A stretch of DNA of 64,000 nucleotides from Anaeramoeba flamelloides (lineage: Eukaryota; Metamonada; Anaeramoebidae), in the NCBI GenBank assembly GCA_027625915.1, contig JANTQA010000029.1, forward strand, positions 930,001-994,000, in the 5' to 3' direction. Every line of letters begins with the position of its first letter. Positions within the stretch are counted from its first letter, which is position 1. This document shows, one piece after another, positions 45,019 through 57,782 of this stretch. The position numbers and the translations under genes were made by a program. Below the pieces are notes generated by a model. The model was given only the letters and a program-made list of their open reading frames with translations, was not told the DNA's origin and did no database searches.

Positions 45019-47941
45019 TCTGTAAACTAATTTATTTACATTAGCAAACCAAACTTTAAACTATAAAAAAAAAAAAAAAAAAAAGATCTTTGAAGGGTAC
45101 TTCATACCTAATGAACAAAAGAAAACAGAATATTTCCATTATTTTTTTAAAAAAAAATAGACAGAAATCCCATAAATCACAGAAACCTTAAGGGTATAAT
45201 CTCTATTAAATTTTTTGACCTAAATTTAATTGAGATTGAGAAACAATTTTTGACAATTGAGTAGATTTGAAAACCCCTTTTTATTTTCAATTGAAAATCT
45301 ATTTCAAGACAAGGAATCCTTATTTAATAATTGGTCAAAAAAAATAATAGAAACTATTCCATTAAAATCAAATATTGATTATAATGTCTCTACAAATTCA
45401 ATTTAAAATTTGGGTGTACTGATAAAATCTAAAACCAAATCTACATGATAACTAAAAAAATATAGAACTTCAAAATTAATTTATTTCCCATATAAGATCC
45501 TTGAAATAGAAAGTTTGAGAATAATTTGAAAGTAAGAGCTATAAGAGGGGTAAAATATTACCTTTTCAAACTTCGTTAAATATTAAATATTATATATAAA
45601 CATGATTAAAAAAACCAAAAAAAATAATATTTTTTTTTTTTTTTGAATAAACTTTGATTGAAAATTTTTCACACTCCACAATTCAATTTTTAAAAAATTA
45701 AAGAATCTTAGTTAGCCAATTCTTGAAGAAAAAAAAAAGAAGAATCATTAATTAATTGAAATATTAACAATTATTTATAAATTACAACATGTCATAAAAC
45801 AAAAAAAAATAAATAATTATTAATACTAATAAATCAAGGCATCGTTATAATTTTTTTTCTAAGATTGCTAACTAAAAAAACTTATTTGTAGATTTGTCAA
45901 AATTAAATTAAGAATAATGATTAATCAAATTTTAGACACTATTAACTAATTGTATTAGAGTTCTTATATTTTGAACAACCAAAATTTAACATAATATCAA
46001 CTGTTTGAAAAAAAAATTGGTCTAAGGAAATATTTTCTATAATAAAAAAAAGGAAAATCAAACAAAAAAACTAAAAAATTGAATAAATGACTTGATATTG
46101 TTACAAAAATTTAATTTATTTTGAATAAAAATGAAAATATATTATTGTGGTTCATTTATATATTCTAAATCTATAGAAGATTTTTAAATTTTAGTTTTGA
46201 AGAAGGAAAATAAATTTAGTTGGTTATATCTAAAAATTTGATTAATCAATAATTCTTAATAAAATTTTAACAAATTTACAAATAAGTTTTTTTAGTTTGC
46301 AATCATAAATTTTTTTTATAACAATGTCTTGATTTATTAGTATTAATAATTATTTATTTATTTGTTTTATGACATGTTGTAATTTATAAATAATTGTTAA
46401 CATTTTAATTAATTAATGATTCTTCTTTGTTTTTTTCTTCAAGAATTGGTTAACTAAGATTCTTTAATTTTTTGAAAATTGAATTTTGGCTTGTTAAAAA
46501 TTTTGAATTGGAGTTTATTTTGAGAACCCATATTTAATATAATATCAATAGTTCTAAAAATATTTTGATCCAACTAAACAATTATGTCATTGAAAAAAAA
46601 ATAAATGAGTAGAAAAAAACTCAAAAGATGAAAAAATCATTTTCATTGCTTTCCTTAAAAATCAAAATTATTTTCAATTTGAATGAACTTATATTATTGT
46701 GATCTTTTAAACCTTTTTCACTATATTGAAAATTTTGGAATTTTATTTTTGGTTTAGAAGATTTAAATCAAGTATAAATTATCAAAATTTGTTATTCTTT
46801 GAAAAAAAAAAAAAATTGATGATGAATATTTCACAAATAGAATCCAAAATGTTTAAAAATGAATCCATAAATAAAAATCAAATAGTAATGAATATTATTT
46901 TGAATATTAAAAAAAAGAATTAAGTGGATTTACTAAATTCCAAATTTTTGGATACGGTTTTAAACAGTTGGAAGAATAAAATGACCACGCTTTACATTAC
47001 TTTTAATTTATAAAGAATTTTGATTTTAAAAATGATTTCATTTTTTATCTTTTTTGTTTTGTTTTCATTTCACTTTTTCCAGTTACCTAATCTGTTTCAT
47101 TAGATCTGGAAATTTTTTTTTGATGGTTGATCGAAGGATAGTTTTGAGTTTGTTAAAATTGAAAAATCACTTATAATTGGTCAATGGTATCTTATCATTT
47201 GATCGATCAACACCAGTTGATAATGAAATTTCAACAAATTTACCAATATATTTTTTTTGTTCCTCTCGTTTCTTCATTTTTGTAAACACCAATTTTTATT
47301 TTTTTCGTTTTATATTTTGTCTTTTATTTGAATAAAAATGATTACTTATAAAAACATTAATACAGGGAAACTTAAATGTGGTTTTATTTTACGCTTGGGA
47401 AAATATAATAAAATGAGTTTTTTTTTTTTTGGTCTATTTTTGATTTTGAGTTTATCAAAATTTTTAGAATGGGGTTTACAATTAACATTTAGAAGACAAA
47501 AAAAATGTTCACAATCTAATAAACTTGATTATTTTTAATTGAATTTTTAAAGATAATAAAACAATTAATTTATTATCAAGAAATTATTCTTTGTTTAAAC
47601 GATATTTGTAAAACAACCATGTTAATGAAATTTTTTGAAAAAATGAAAATTTTAAAAACTCTTCTTGAAAATTTAACAAAAAACGAAAATCTATAACAAT
47701 ATATGCATCTATACATAAACACAGAAAAAAAGATAAATAGATATTATTTAGTAAATAAATCATTGTATATTGGCTTAAAAATATGTTTTTTATTATCAAA
47801 AAAAAATAATAAATAAAATAGAAATAAAAAAATAATTGATTAAAAATTTCTTTTGATTAAAATAAATAAGAATCAAAAATAAAAAAAAAAAAAATAAAAG
47901 TAAATTAAATTGAAATTTTTTTAAAAAAAACTTTCATAAAA
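44070..47941. other. AT-rich spacer dominated by a foldback repeat
   Basis: No gene supported. It contains poly-A tracts at 44988-45013 and 45066-45084, the foldback element 45640-46535 and a direct repeat of part of its surroundings (about 45955-46200 and 46510-46760). A 66-codon frame at 47338-47538 with one hydrophobic segment is not convincing. Confidence 0.5.
45640..46535. mobile_element. Foldback element with about 310-bp inverted arms
   Basis: The arms 45640-45960 and 46190-46535 are inverted copies (shared in complement: ATTAATACTAATAAATCAAG, AATTACAACATGTCATAAAA, AAACTTATTTGTA, GATTAATCAAATTTT, AAAGAATCTTAGTTA). The spacer of about 230 bp (45955-46200) is repeated directly after the right arm (46510-46760). 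A degenerate copy of an arm lies at 56410-56680. No coding capacity. Confidence 0.7.
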
Positions 47942-50900
47942 TTATTTTCTTTGTTTGAAAACAGTTTCTGTAAAGTAAGATTGTTGTTCTTCATTTTGAA
48001 AAGAAAAAACCATTGAATCGTTTTCTGAAAAAATAATTTTGGTCATATTTTTTGCAGATTTTTTTGAAAATAGCTTTAAGCTGTTTAGTTTAATTTCATC
48101 ATGATTACTGCCGCTTATTTGTTTAATTGTTAAAATATTTTTACCAATAAGAAATTCAACGGAATCATCCTTCGAGAAGATCTTTGTTGAGCATTGTATA
48201 ACTTTAGCTTTCATCTGAACGATTTTATTTTCGTGTTCATCATCACTATTTGAAAAACTTGATTCTCCGGAAGTTAAATCGCTACTGCTGCCACCATCGC
48301 TGTTGCTGTTGCTGTTGCTGCTACTGCCAGATCCTGAGATTGGTTGTGATCTTGAAATGGAACTGGATGTTGATCCTGAATGGTAATCCAAATCATCATT
48401 TGACGATTTGTTAATATCAGAAGATTTGTACTCGTTTTCTGAATCAGAGGTTTGATTATTATTTTCGGAGCTGGGATCTTGGATACCGTCAGAGGCCTTT
48501 ATTAAATTGACTTGTTCATAAAACATTTCAACAAAGTCATTTAATTCTTCTTGTAATTCGAAATAAATCATTAAAATGATCTCTTCTGATTTGAGCTTAA
48601 GTATTGGGTGCGTAGGATGAGAAAAAAGTTGGCTTTGGTTATAAAAAAATAATTGTTTATACCCATTATTTTCAGGCACCGCGATGAATATCCCGGTGGA
48701 TTGGAAGGTAATAATTCCTGGGTAAACACTTTTATTTGGGAATTTTATTTGCACCTTCCATTGTTCAGATTGCTTAAGAATAATTTCGTTGATAATCTCA
48801 AAAAAGATTTTTCTTTCTTCAAAAGATTCCATTTTGATGATTAAACTTTCATCTGGATTAATTTCAATTTTAATTATTTGCTTTTCTTTTGGATGATGAA
48901 ATAGATTCCATCTAGAAGTTACTGTTTTTTCGATTAATAATCCGTCATTGAATTCAAAAATGATATTTGAATTATGTTGATTAAGTTTAATGATTCCAGC
49001 AATATAATTACCTTTATCATCTTTCATTTCGATTTTAAAGATTAAACTTTTTTCTTGATCTTCTGCACTTTCGTTTTCATTCTCATTCTCGTTTCCATTT
49101 TCATTCTCATTATCATTATCAGAAAGTTTTTCATTCTCATTTTCCTTTTCCTTTTCCTTTTCCGTTTCCTTTTCCGTTTCCTTTTCCTTTTCCTTTTCCT
49201 TTTCCTTTTCCTTTTCCTTTTTCATTTCCTTTTCGTCTTTTTTAATTTCATTTTCATTGCTATTTTCACCCTTATCTACTTTATCTCCATTGTTGTTTTG
49301 ATTTTCTTTTTCAAAGAAAAATTTCTGGCATTCTCTAAATTTGTTAACAAACTCATTTATTTCATCTTTTTCTACAAATTTGAACATAATTTTTTTTTCT
49401 AAGGCAACAAACATCAATGTGTTATCTGATTTTCTAACATGCAATTTAGCATTATTATCGCAAACAAAAAGAGATTCCTTTTGCTTCTGATCAGTAATTG
49501 AAAGTTCTTTAGTTTTAGTTATAGCTATTTTCCCTATGCCTCTAATTTTTTTTTTTCTGATCAATTGAATCTCCCAAGAAAATAAATATTGTGCATCATT
49601 ATTTTTTTGATCGGTATCATGCTTATTATTACTATTATCCTCAGGCTTAATTTTATTTCCATTTTCATCATTCCCTTCATTTCCGATTTTTTTCGAATAT
49701 TTTTCAGAAAATTTTGATAAAAATTGTGCAAATTGGTTCACAAATATTTTTTGAATATTTTTATCAATAAAAATTAAATTATATGGAATTTGATTTTTTA
49801 AAAACAATAATCTAACTACTTTATTATTTTGTGGGTTTCTAAATAGTTTTAATTCATTATATTTGGCTTGTCGATAAAATGTTTTGGAACTTAAGATTAA
49901 TTTTTCATTTTCAAGATTAATAATTATTGAAATGTCTTTAGTTGATTTTTTTTTTTGCAACTTTTTCACTTTGAAAATAGTCACGTTATTTGATAAGCTT
50001 TTCAATTTTTCATATTTTTTCTCAAATTCAGTTTTTTCGATCCTCTTTGTCTCTTTTTCTTTTATCTTTTCCTTTACGTCCTTTTTCTTATGATTGGGAT
50101 TAAATGCAATACTATTATTATCATCATCATAATTTTCATCACTTAAATAAGGATAATTTAAAATTGGGATTCGAATTTCTGATAAAAATTCTTTTGTTCG
50201 TGTTGCACTTTTATAAATGTTAATAAATTTTAAACAAGAAACAGGATCTTCAAAAGTTAGAATTAAATCTTTTCTTAATTCTTGAAGAATAACTAATCTA
50301 ATTATTGTGGTTTTTTTAGTATCATAAGAAACCTTTATTTCCTTTATTTGTGCGTTGATATTAAATTGTTTTTTTTTGGTTTTTTTATTTTGTTGTTGCT
50401 GCTGTTGTTTATTTAAATAACAATTTATTTCAATTTTTTCCAAATCAAAAATTATTTTTGCTTTGCCGATTTTGGATTGAGAATCATTCATTCGAGAAAT
50501 CTTTGCAAAGAAGATATTGTTTAAATTAATTTTTAAATTTTGGCATATTTCTTTGTTTTTTTCATACTGTTCAACAAAAGTATTTTTGATTAATTCATTA
50601 GCAAAAGATAAAGTAAATACTTTTCCAAATAAAAAGTGGATCTTGATAGCACCATTATAATTAGGATGATGAAATAACAAACTTTTTGTTAAATAATAAG
50701 AAAAGATTGTTTTTCTATTATCAGAAGCAATTGCCTTAAAGATAATTTTTCCATTATTAAATTTAATTAAACATTTGCCAATTAATTTATTAGCCCAATA
50801 AACAAAGGCAATTTTTTCTTCCTTTTCATCATCATCTTCATAATCATCATCATCATCTTCATCTTCATCTTCATAATCATCTTCTCCATATTGTTGTTGT

Positions 50901-53900
50901 TGTTTTTTATTTTTAAAAAGTTTGATTTTCTTTTCTTGTTTTATTAATTTCTTAATAAATTTGTTTTCATTTAATAGTAATTTTTTCTTTTTATAAAACG
51001 AAGGTAATTCCGATTTTAAAAACATTCCAAGTGTTTTATTAAAAGCAACAATAAATTTTTTGGCCATCGAATTAGTATTAAATTGGATTTCAATAAATCT
51101 AACTTTGCCAAAATTGATTAAAATAATGTCTTTCGATCTTTCCTTTAAATGGGCACTCATTAATTGATTTAATTCTGAAAACCAATTATATTGCTGTGTG
51201 AAAATGTAAAGACAATCTGAATGGATTTCAATGGTAGCCTTTAACTGTTCATCATTTAAATTGATTATAACGTTATAAATTTGTACTGGGTTTATTAAAT
51301 TTATTAAGTTTCTTCTTCTTCTAGTTTCGAAATCTAAATTAAATCTGCAGCGTTCGTCTCTATTTAGAAATTGAATTAAAATTGAATTTTTTTCATCAAT
51401 ATTAAAGATGGAAGTAGTTGAATTTGCATTTTCAAAAAATAATTTGCTGTTTAAAGAATAAAACCTTGAAATTATCAATGAATTTGGAAATAAGATTACA
51501 AAGTGATCCTTTTTTAAAATAATATTAATGTTACAATACATTGCTTTAAAGGAATCTAATAGCAATACAGTATAATTTGTATCGTTTCGAAAAGAGATCT
51601 GTGGTGATATCAAATTTAATAATTGGTTATTTTTATTTTTGTCATAATCATTAGTGGCATTATTATCAAAATTGTCTTTACTATTTGCAAAATTAATAAC
51701 GTTGTTGTAATATATTTTATTTAATATTTCTGATTCATTTAGCATATTATCAAATAAATTATATTTGGAATCAGCTATTTTGTTAATACTGATTTTCAAT
51801 AATTTTGAATATTCATCTTTGATTTCAATTTTTTTGTTTGGATGTACCGAAGTCGATAAAGAAATGCAATTTTTAAATTTACCCAATGTAAAAGATGTGA
51901 TTGTATGGGTAATTACATCACGGACAAAGCAATCTTGAGCAAATATTATAATTGATTTTCGATCTTTTAATTTTTTTAAATTATTTTTTTCAGTTGAATT
52001 TTTTTCTTTATCATCACTATTATCATTTTCCACGCTATTACTATCATTTCCGCCCTTGTTATCAAAATCATTATTAATTTGTAATAAAAAAACGGTTTCT
52101 AAAAAGGGATGAAGAATAATATTTTGAAAGTCGTTAAAAGTGTTTTGAAAAATTAATTCCTTTCCGGAAGTTAATTTAATTCCCTTTTTATTAATTTTTA
52201 ATTTCCCCCCTAATAATAATAATTTCTCGTTTAGTTCTTCCTTTTTCGTTGAAATAAAACGAATTTGAAAGATTGATCTATTTTTTTTTAAATATTGATT
52301 CACACAAGCAAATAACGCACTTTTTATTTTCTTTCTTTTTTTTGAAATAATGAGCTTATGTTCCCATTGCCGTTTTTTAAAAATTGGCTTTGGTTGAATC
52401 ATCAATGGTCTGGAAAAGGTATCAAAGGTTCCAATTATTATTTTTGTTAAGTGTGAGTTACTATTATTATTTTCATTCCCATTGACTGTTTCCTTTGTAT
52501 TTAATGGATTATCGTGTACTTTCTGGCCATCTTCGCCACCTTCGTCATCTCCATCACCTTCACTATCTTCACCAACTTCGATATCTTCATCACCTTCGCT
52601 ATCTTCGTCGTCGTCGTATTTTTCTTCATATTGCCAAGCAAACGTTTGATCATAGTGTTTAAAATTATTTTCTCTGGCCTTTGTGGATTTCTGTTTTGGA
52701 AAATAAAAGATACATTTTTTTATTAAATCACATTGATATTTTGATTGGCACATAAATTTTAAAATTAATTTTAAATTGTTTTTTTTGATTTTGAAAATTA
52801 GGATCTTATTTGAATTGCTTTCTAAATGGCACTTTGTTTTATTTTTGATCCAAGATAATTTAAATGGTCGCTTATTTTGGATTGTTTCATCATAGATCGT
52901 AAAGTCCCTTTTTGTTAATTGTAATAAAATAGGACGATATTTGGAATCCTTTTTATTGAATTGCTGAATCTTAAATAAGGCCTTTTTATTTTGTAAACAT
53001 CTCAAAGTTAATGCTTCAATTTCATTAATTTCAGAATCTAAAATTTTACCGTTAATTGGGTACCTTTCAATTTCCATCCCATTGTACCATTGAAACATTT
53101 GATAACTTTTCCAAAAAATAAAAAAATCTTCAAAGTCTGAAAATTTCAAGAAAACAGCAAATTGATAATCTTCTTGTGGCTTGTTTTCTTGATTTCTTTT
53201 TTCTTTTTTATTGGTTTCATTTCCAGAAGTAAGTTGACAATTTTTTTGGAATTTAATTTTGACTAATAAGGGATTGTTTGTGTCAAAAGAAATCTCTTCA
53301 AAGAAATTTAAATCATATTTCTTTTGGTGTTTTTGTTTTTCTGATTGCAAAATGAGTGACTTTGTATTTAAAAAGATTTTTGTTTCTTCAAACATGGACT
53401 GTTTGTAATTTAATTTTTTGACAAGAAATTGACAAGCGCCTTTTGAAAAATTGTACTTGATATGTTCAAATAATTCTTGTTTTTTGTTTTTGTTTGTTTT
53501 TTCAAAATACTGCCCATACTCTAATTCGCTTTGCCAATTATGAGTTTCCTTGGTAATTGTTTTTAAAAAGGTTTTTAATAATTCTTGTGCTTCTTTATTG
53601 TTATTAATGCTCATTAGTGTTTTTACAGTCAGGTTTTTTGGTGGGAAAAAATGTAAACTTTCACACGCTTCAAGAAATTCATTCCCATTTTGGATCGGAT
53701 CACTTTTTTTGTTTTTTGTTTTTTGTTTTTTGTTTTTTGTTTTTTATTTTTTATTTTTGTTTTTTATTTTTTTTTTTTGTTTTTTTTTTTTATTTTTTTT
53801 TTAATTTTTTTTTTAATTTTTTGAATAGGTTTTTATTTTGATTGGTTGTTGGTTTTTTTTGTTTTGTGTTGTTGAATTTTCTTCAATATTTTTTATTAAC

Positions 53901-54144
53901 ACACAAATTAAGTTTGGAGGTTGAAAAAAAAACATTTATTTTTTTTTTTCTTTTAGTTTCTTTTGCGGTTTAAATGATTTGTGAAGGGAGAAAGAAGAAA
54001 TTTTTACTTGGTAATTTCAGGAATTGAATTCGGAAATAGCTGATTAAATGCTTCACAAAGATATTGTGTTCGTTGTTCTGGCTTGGGAGATCGAATTTTT
54101 TTGTTTAAAATCGCCGAAAGCCACTTTGAAACAAAATCAGACAT
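47942..54144 (-). CDS. Giant CH-domain protein with about a dozen tandem PH-like modules
   Basis: Two exons, 54144-54008 and 53702-47942; intron 54007-53703 (305 bp, GTAAAA...AAAAAG). The spliced CDS is 5898 nt, 1965 residues, phase consistent. The joined N-terminus (MSDFVSKWLSAILNKK ... YLCEAFNQLFPNSIPEI / NDPIQNGNEFLEACESLHFF ... KTLMSINNNKEAQELLKTFL) fits a calponin-homology domain: opening Trp helix, LC..FN..FP, the ENxxxFLxAC-like helix, final leucine helix. CH domains bind actin or signalling partners. The rest consists of modules of about 90-110 residues in a shared pattern: two strands, GxIxIxxxxIxIx, a basic/aromatic strand, LFxHP, IxIxF, then a C-terminal amphipathic helix ending F. 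Clear ones start near 53440, 53020, 52270, 51580, 51280, 50810, 50515, 49985, 49590, 49047, 48760 and 48220. This is PH-superfold-like by pattern only. Linkers are acidic (YEDEDEDDDDDYEDDD), (KE)n and Ser-rich. Possibly a membrane-cytoskeleton scaffold; function unknown. Confidence 0.8.
53703..54007 (-). other. Intron of the giant gene, AAAAAAC-repeat rich
   Basis: Read on the minus strand it begins GTAAAA and ends AAAAAAG; the last 120 bases are nearly pure A with periodic C (AAAAAAC units). This is unlike the T-rich 3' ends of the eL31 and PP2C introns. Support for the intron comes from the restored CH-domain reading and exact phase. Confidence 0.7.
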
Positions 54145-54539
54145 TTACAAAAAAAGTCAGTTAACTAAAAAATGAGTACAATTTTTTAAATTTAATGTTA
54201 CAATTCTAATAAAGTTTGAACTTTTTTTTCAGGTCGAATTTAGATTTAAGTGAATAACTAATTAGTGTTTGTTTGTTTTTATACGAAGATTTCTTTTTTT
54301 ACAATTCTGCTAATGAAAAGAGAAGGAAAATTTTTTTCTATTTTTAACCGACTATAAATTTTTTACTTTTATTTTTTAAGGGATTTCTAATTCTTAATTA
54401 TTTATTTTACCCAAAGAGAGTCGAGTTCTTGTTTTCGTCAGGGTACAATTCAACCAGATAAAAAAAATACTTTTATCAACTTTTGAGAAAAAATTATTTA
54501 TTTTTATAAGAATTTATTTTTTACAAGTACAGTGATGGA

Positions 54540-55004
54540 AATAAACCTTGTCAATAGCCTTTAACTCATTACGAAAATTTAACTTGTTTGTTTTTTTTCA
54601 GACTTGTGTATTTAAAGATAGAAATCACTTATAGATTCTTGGTTTAGATTTAAATTGACTTGAGAGGTTAGATCTTTGATTTATGTAAATCGTACAATAA
54701 TATTATATGCTGTTGTTTCAAAATTTCCTTTATATTTACACAATTATTTACTTTAAATGTTTGTTTTATAAAAATTCAAAAAATGAAATTTTTTCATTTT
54801 TTTGTCAAAAAATTACATTTTTAATTTTTTAATATCTTCATAATTCTTTTTTAAAATTTATTTAAAGAACCCAATTTTTTGTTTATTTGCTGTTGTAATC
54901 CCATTGGTTTTATTTACTTTAGTTCTACAATCACCCAATATTTTTTACATGGGTTAAATTTCATGATGGGTTCAAGTAAAAATCACGGGTTATTAAAACC
55001 ACTG
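54540..55004. mobile_element. Tc1/mariner-type MITE, family B, copy 2
   Basis: 465 bp with TA on both sides. The ends CAGTGATGGAAATAAACC and the complement of CAGTGGTTTTAATAACCC are inverted. Aligns end to end with 32754-33237. Confidence 0.8.
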
Positions 55005-56409
55005 TAATTGCCAATAAAAATATTAGAATTTGTTTGGGTTGAAACTTAAAGAATAATTTATAGAGTACAAATTTTGATAATATCTTACTTTCGGTGATTC
55101 TTCCAGTCTGATATTTTGTTTGAAAAAACAATCTTGAAACTTTATTCTTATTTTAATAATACAAGAGAAAAAGCCGAATATTGAATCCTTGAAGAAAGCG
55201 TAAAAATTGATCATTTATTTTATTTATAAATATTGAATAAATTTAATAAAATTGAAAAGAAATAGTATTATTTTTTTCCTTTTATTAAGAGTATAAATAA
55301 TACCTTGTTATTATTTAAAAAAAGTTATTTGTTCTTTGTTATTAATTTTTTCCTTATAAGATTTACTTTTAATTAATTTTATTTGTTCAAGAATCATTTT
55401 TGAAATTTTGAGAGATAAAAGAAAGCCAATTAAATTATTTTTTTTTTTAATATATTCGTAACTCAATGAAATTGTTAATATTTAGTTATAAATTATTGGG
55501 TATAAATAATCAAATTAAAAAGTATTTCTTAAGGGGATAATTTGAGTTTTAGTATTTTTTCAAAAGGTTTTTTGGGAGATTTTTTCATTTTAATTGGATA
55601 GTTTGATTGTTTTTAATATATTTTTTTACCTGTTCAATAAAAAGAAACAATTAATGAGCTGAATCTAAATGTCTTCAAAGTAATGATAATTTTTGTCAAG
55701 TTTGATATAATTATTGTATTTTTTTAAAAACAAGTAGATTTTTTAAACTTTCAATATTTTAGAACTTTTAGGTTTTATTTTTATATTATATCTTTATCAT
55801 ATTACCTATTTCGATAATATGATTTCTTTCTTCTTCAAAAAAAAAATAATAATTTTCTGAAATAATTTGGAAATATTTTTGATTATAGTCTTTATAAAAT
55901 GGGAAAATTATATTAAACGTGAAAAAAAAAATATTTTTTTCTGAAAATAGTTTTCGAATTGTTTAGAATTTCTGTTGTAATATGATTTTTTATTTTTTTT
56001 TTGAGATTTCAAGAAATATTAATTTTTTTTTACAATTTACTATTAGATTTACTTGAAGATTTTTGTAAGGATTATATGTCAAATAAATGGGATATTTTGA
56101 TATATATTTATATATTTCAAACAATTTGGTACATCTTTGAAATTTATTACAACCCGTATAATTTTTAAGATTAAAACTTCAAAGCAAATTTAAGTATAAA
56201 AAATAGTCTAATTAGAGCATATAATTTGAATTCTAGAAAAATAGACAGTGTAAAAAATAATTACAAAAAAAAGTCACTAAATTCGAAATATTTTTATGAT
56301 TTGAATTTCATTCTATTTATTTATTTTAAATACAAAACCGACTATAAAGTTTTCAGTATGTTAGAAATATTTTTGATTAAAATTACTTTTATTTTCTTTA
56401 TATTTAGAC

Positions 56410-56680
56410 CCTAATTCAAATTTTTTAACAAATCATAATTCAATTTTTGGAAAATAATCCTATTTATTCAATTATGGAAGAAATATCAAATTAGAACCGT
56501 TTTATTTCTTTAAATGTTCAACAATTGTTTATAAATTATAATAACTCGTAAAGTAAAATATAAATACTAATAAATCAAGAATGTGTTGAATTTTTTTGAG
56601 ACGAGCAAAAAAAAATATATTTGTAAAACTTTTTTAAATTCTATTAGTTTTATTGATTGATCAAATGGTTATTTTCCATT
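56410..56680. repeat. Degenerate arm of the 45.6-kb foldback element
   Basis: Shares AACAATTGTTTATAAATTA, ATAAATACTAATAAATCAAG and TATTTGTAAAACTT with the foldback arms in the same order. Flanking text beyond the inserted family C element (57425-57620: ATTGATCTGACTAAACA, ATTATATTATTTTGATTCT) continues the pattern seen at 46555-46745. Confidence 0.5.
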
Positions 56681-56740
56681 GGCTCCTTGTATTTGAGATC
56701 TTCTATATTGAATAACACAATTTTAATCCAATATCAGCTA

Positions 56741-57420
56741 AGAAATCTATCAATCAATTGGGACAAGTTATAATGGGTTAAATACATCTGTTTAAGGGTT
56801 TGTATTGATATTAGAAAAAAAATATTTTGGAAATTTTCAAAATTGAAATATTTTTGTTCCTTTTTGTTTTTTTTTTTTGTTTTTTTTTTGACACCTAATT
56901 CAATTGCAATTTTTTTTATTGCAAGATCAATATTCACTTGCTAAAAAAGTTTTATTCCAAGGTTATTGAAACTGTGATAATGATTGTTGAGAAATCATAT
57001 TTATTTAGATTGGAGTTTTATATGATCTTTGATCATTATTTTTGATTAATAAATACGAAAATTTTTTACTTCATTTTCGTTCCCCTATTTAAATAGAGAC
57101 CAAAAATCCCAACAAAATTCATTATGGGACCTGATTTCTAAAAGAAAAGAAAGATAAATGAAGTGGAAATTATTTCCTATTTATTATTCAAATACCAGTA
57201 GAAGGTCAAAATAAACATTCTTTTTTTTCTCAATGATGACTAAGAATTTGATTTTTTTAATTTGGAAGAAAATTTATTGATTAATTTGTTTTATTCCAGA
57301 CGGATATCAACAATTCTTTGATATATATTTTTCTACTTTTTTCTTATTTTTTCTTCAAAGGTCAATTATATAAAATAATTGAAATTTCAAAAAAAATGTT
57401 TATCACATGGACTGAAAGAA
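56741..57420. mobile_element. MITE family C, copy 2, inserted in a repeat
   Basis: The body matches copy 1 at 29836-30333: GTTATAATGGGTTAAATACA, AAATTTTCAAAATTGAAAT, TATTGCAAGATCAATA, CAAATACCAGTAGAAGGTCA, ATATCAACAATTCTTTGAT, TCTTCAAAGG. The termini are more decayed than in copy 1. About 150 extra bases (56960-57110) are absent from copy 1. Sequence on either side belongs to the foldback-associated repeat, so this element was inserted into it. Confidence 0.7.
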
Positions 57421-57749
57421 AGTTAATTTACAAAAAAATATTGATCTGACTAAACATTTAAAGTAATTCAAAAAAATAAAATAAAAAATAAATTAAAAGA
57501 GAAAATCAGTATTAAAAATAGTTTTCATAAAGTAATATTATCCCAAATTTAAAGTAAATTATATTATTTTGATTCTGTAAAACTGTTTTAACTATGTAGA
57601 AAATTTTGGAAATTTATTTTAGATTGTGTTTGTTCTCATCAAAGAAAATAATTATTATTTTATCTGTCTTTTAATTAAAATTTTTCAAATTAAAGTATAT
57701 AATTTAGATTTTAAAAGGGTCACAAAGGTATTATGGATTAGTAAATTCT

Positions 57750-57782
<33 letters not shown>

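Noticed and set aside
47338-47538. 66-codon frame with one hydrophobic segment
   Set aside because: Its length is within chance for this composition, the hydrophobic part is a T-run, and there is no family resemblance.
49055-49402. 115-codon plus-strand Phe/Leu/Ile-rich frame
   Set aside because: Antisense of the (Lys-Glu)n linker of the giant protein.
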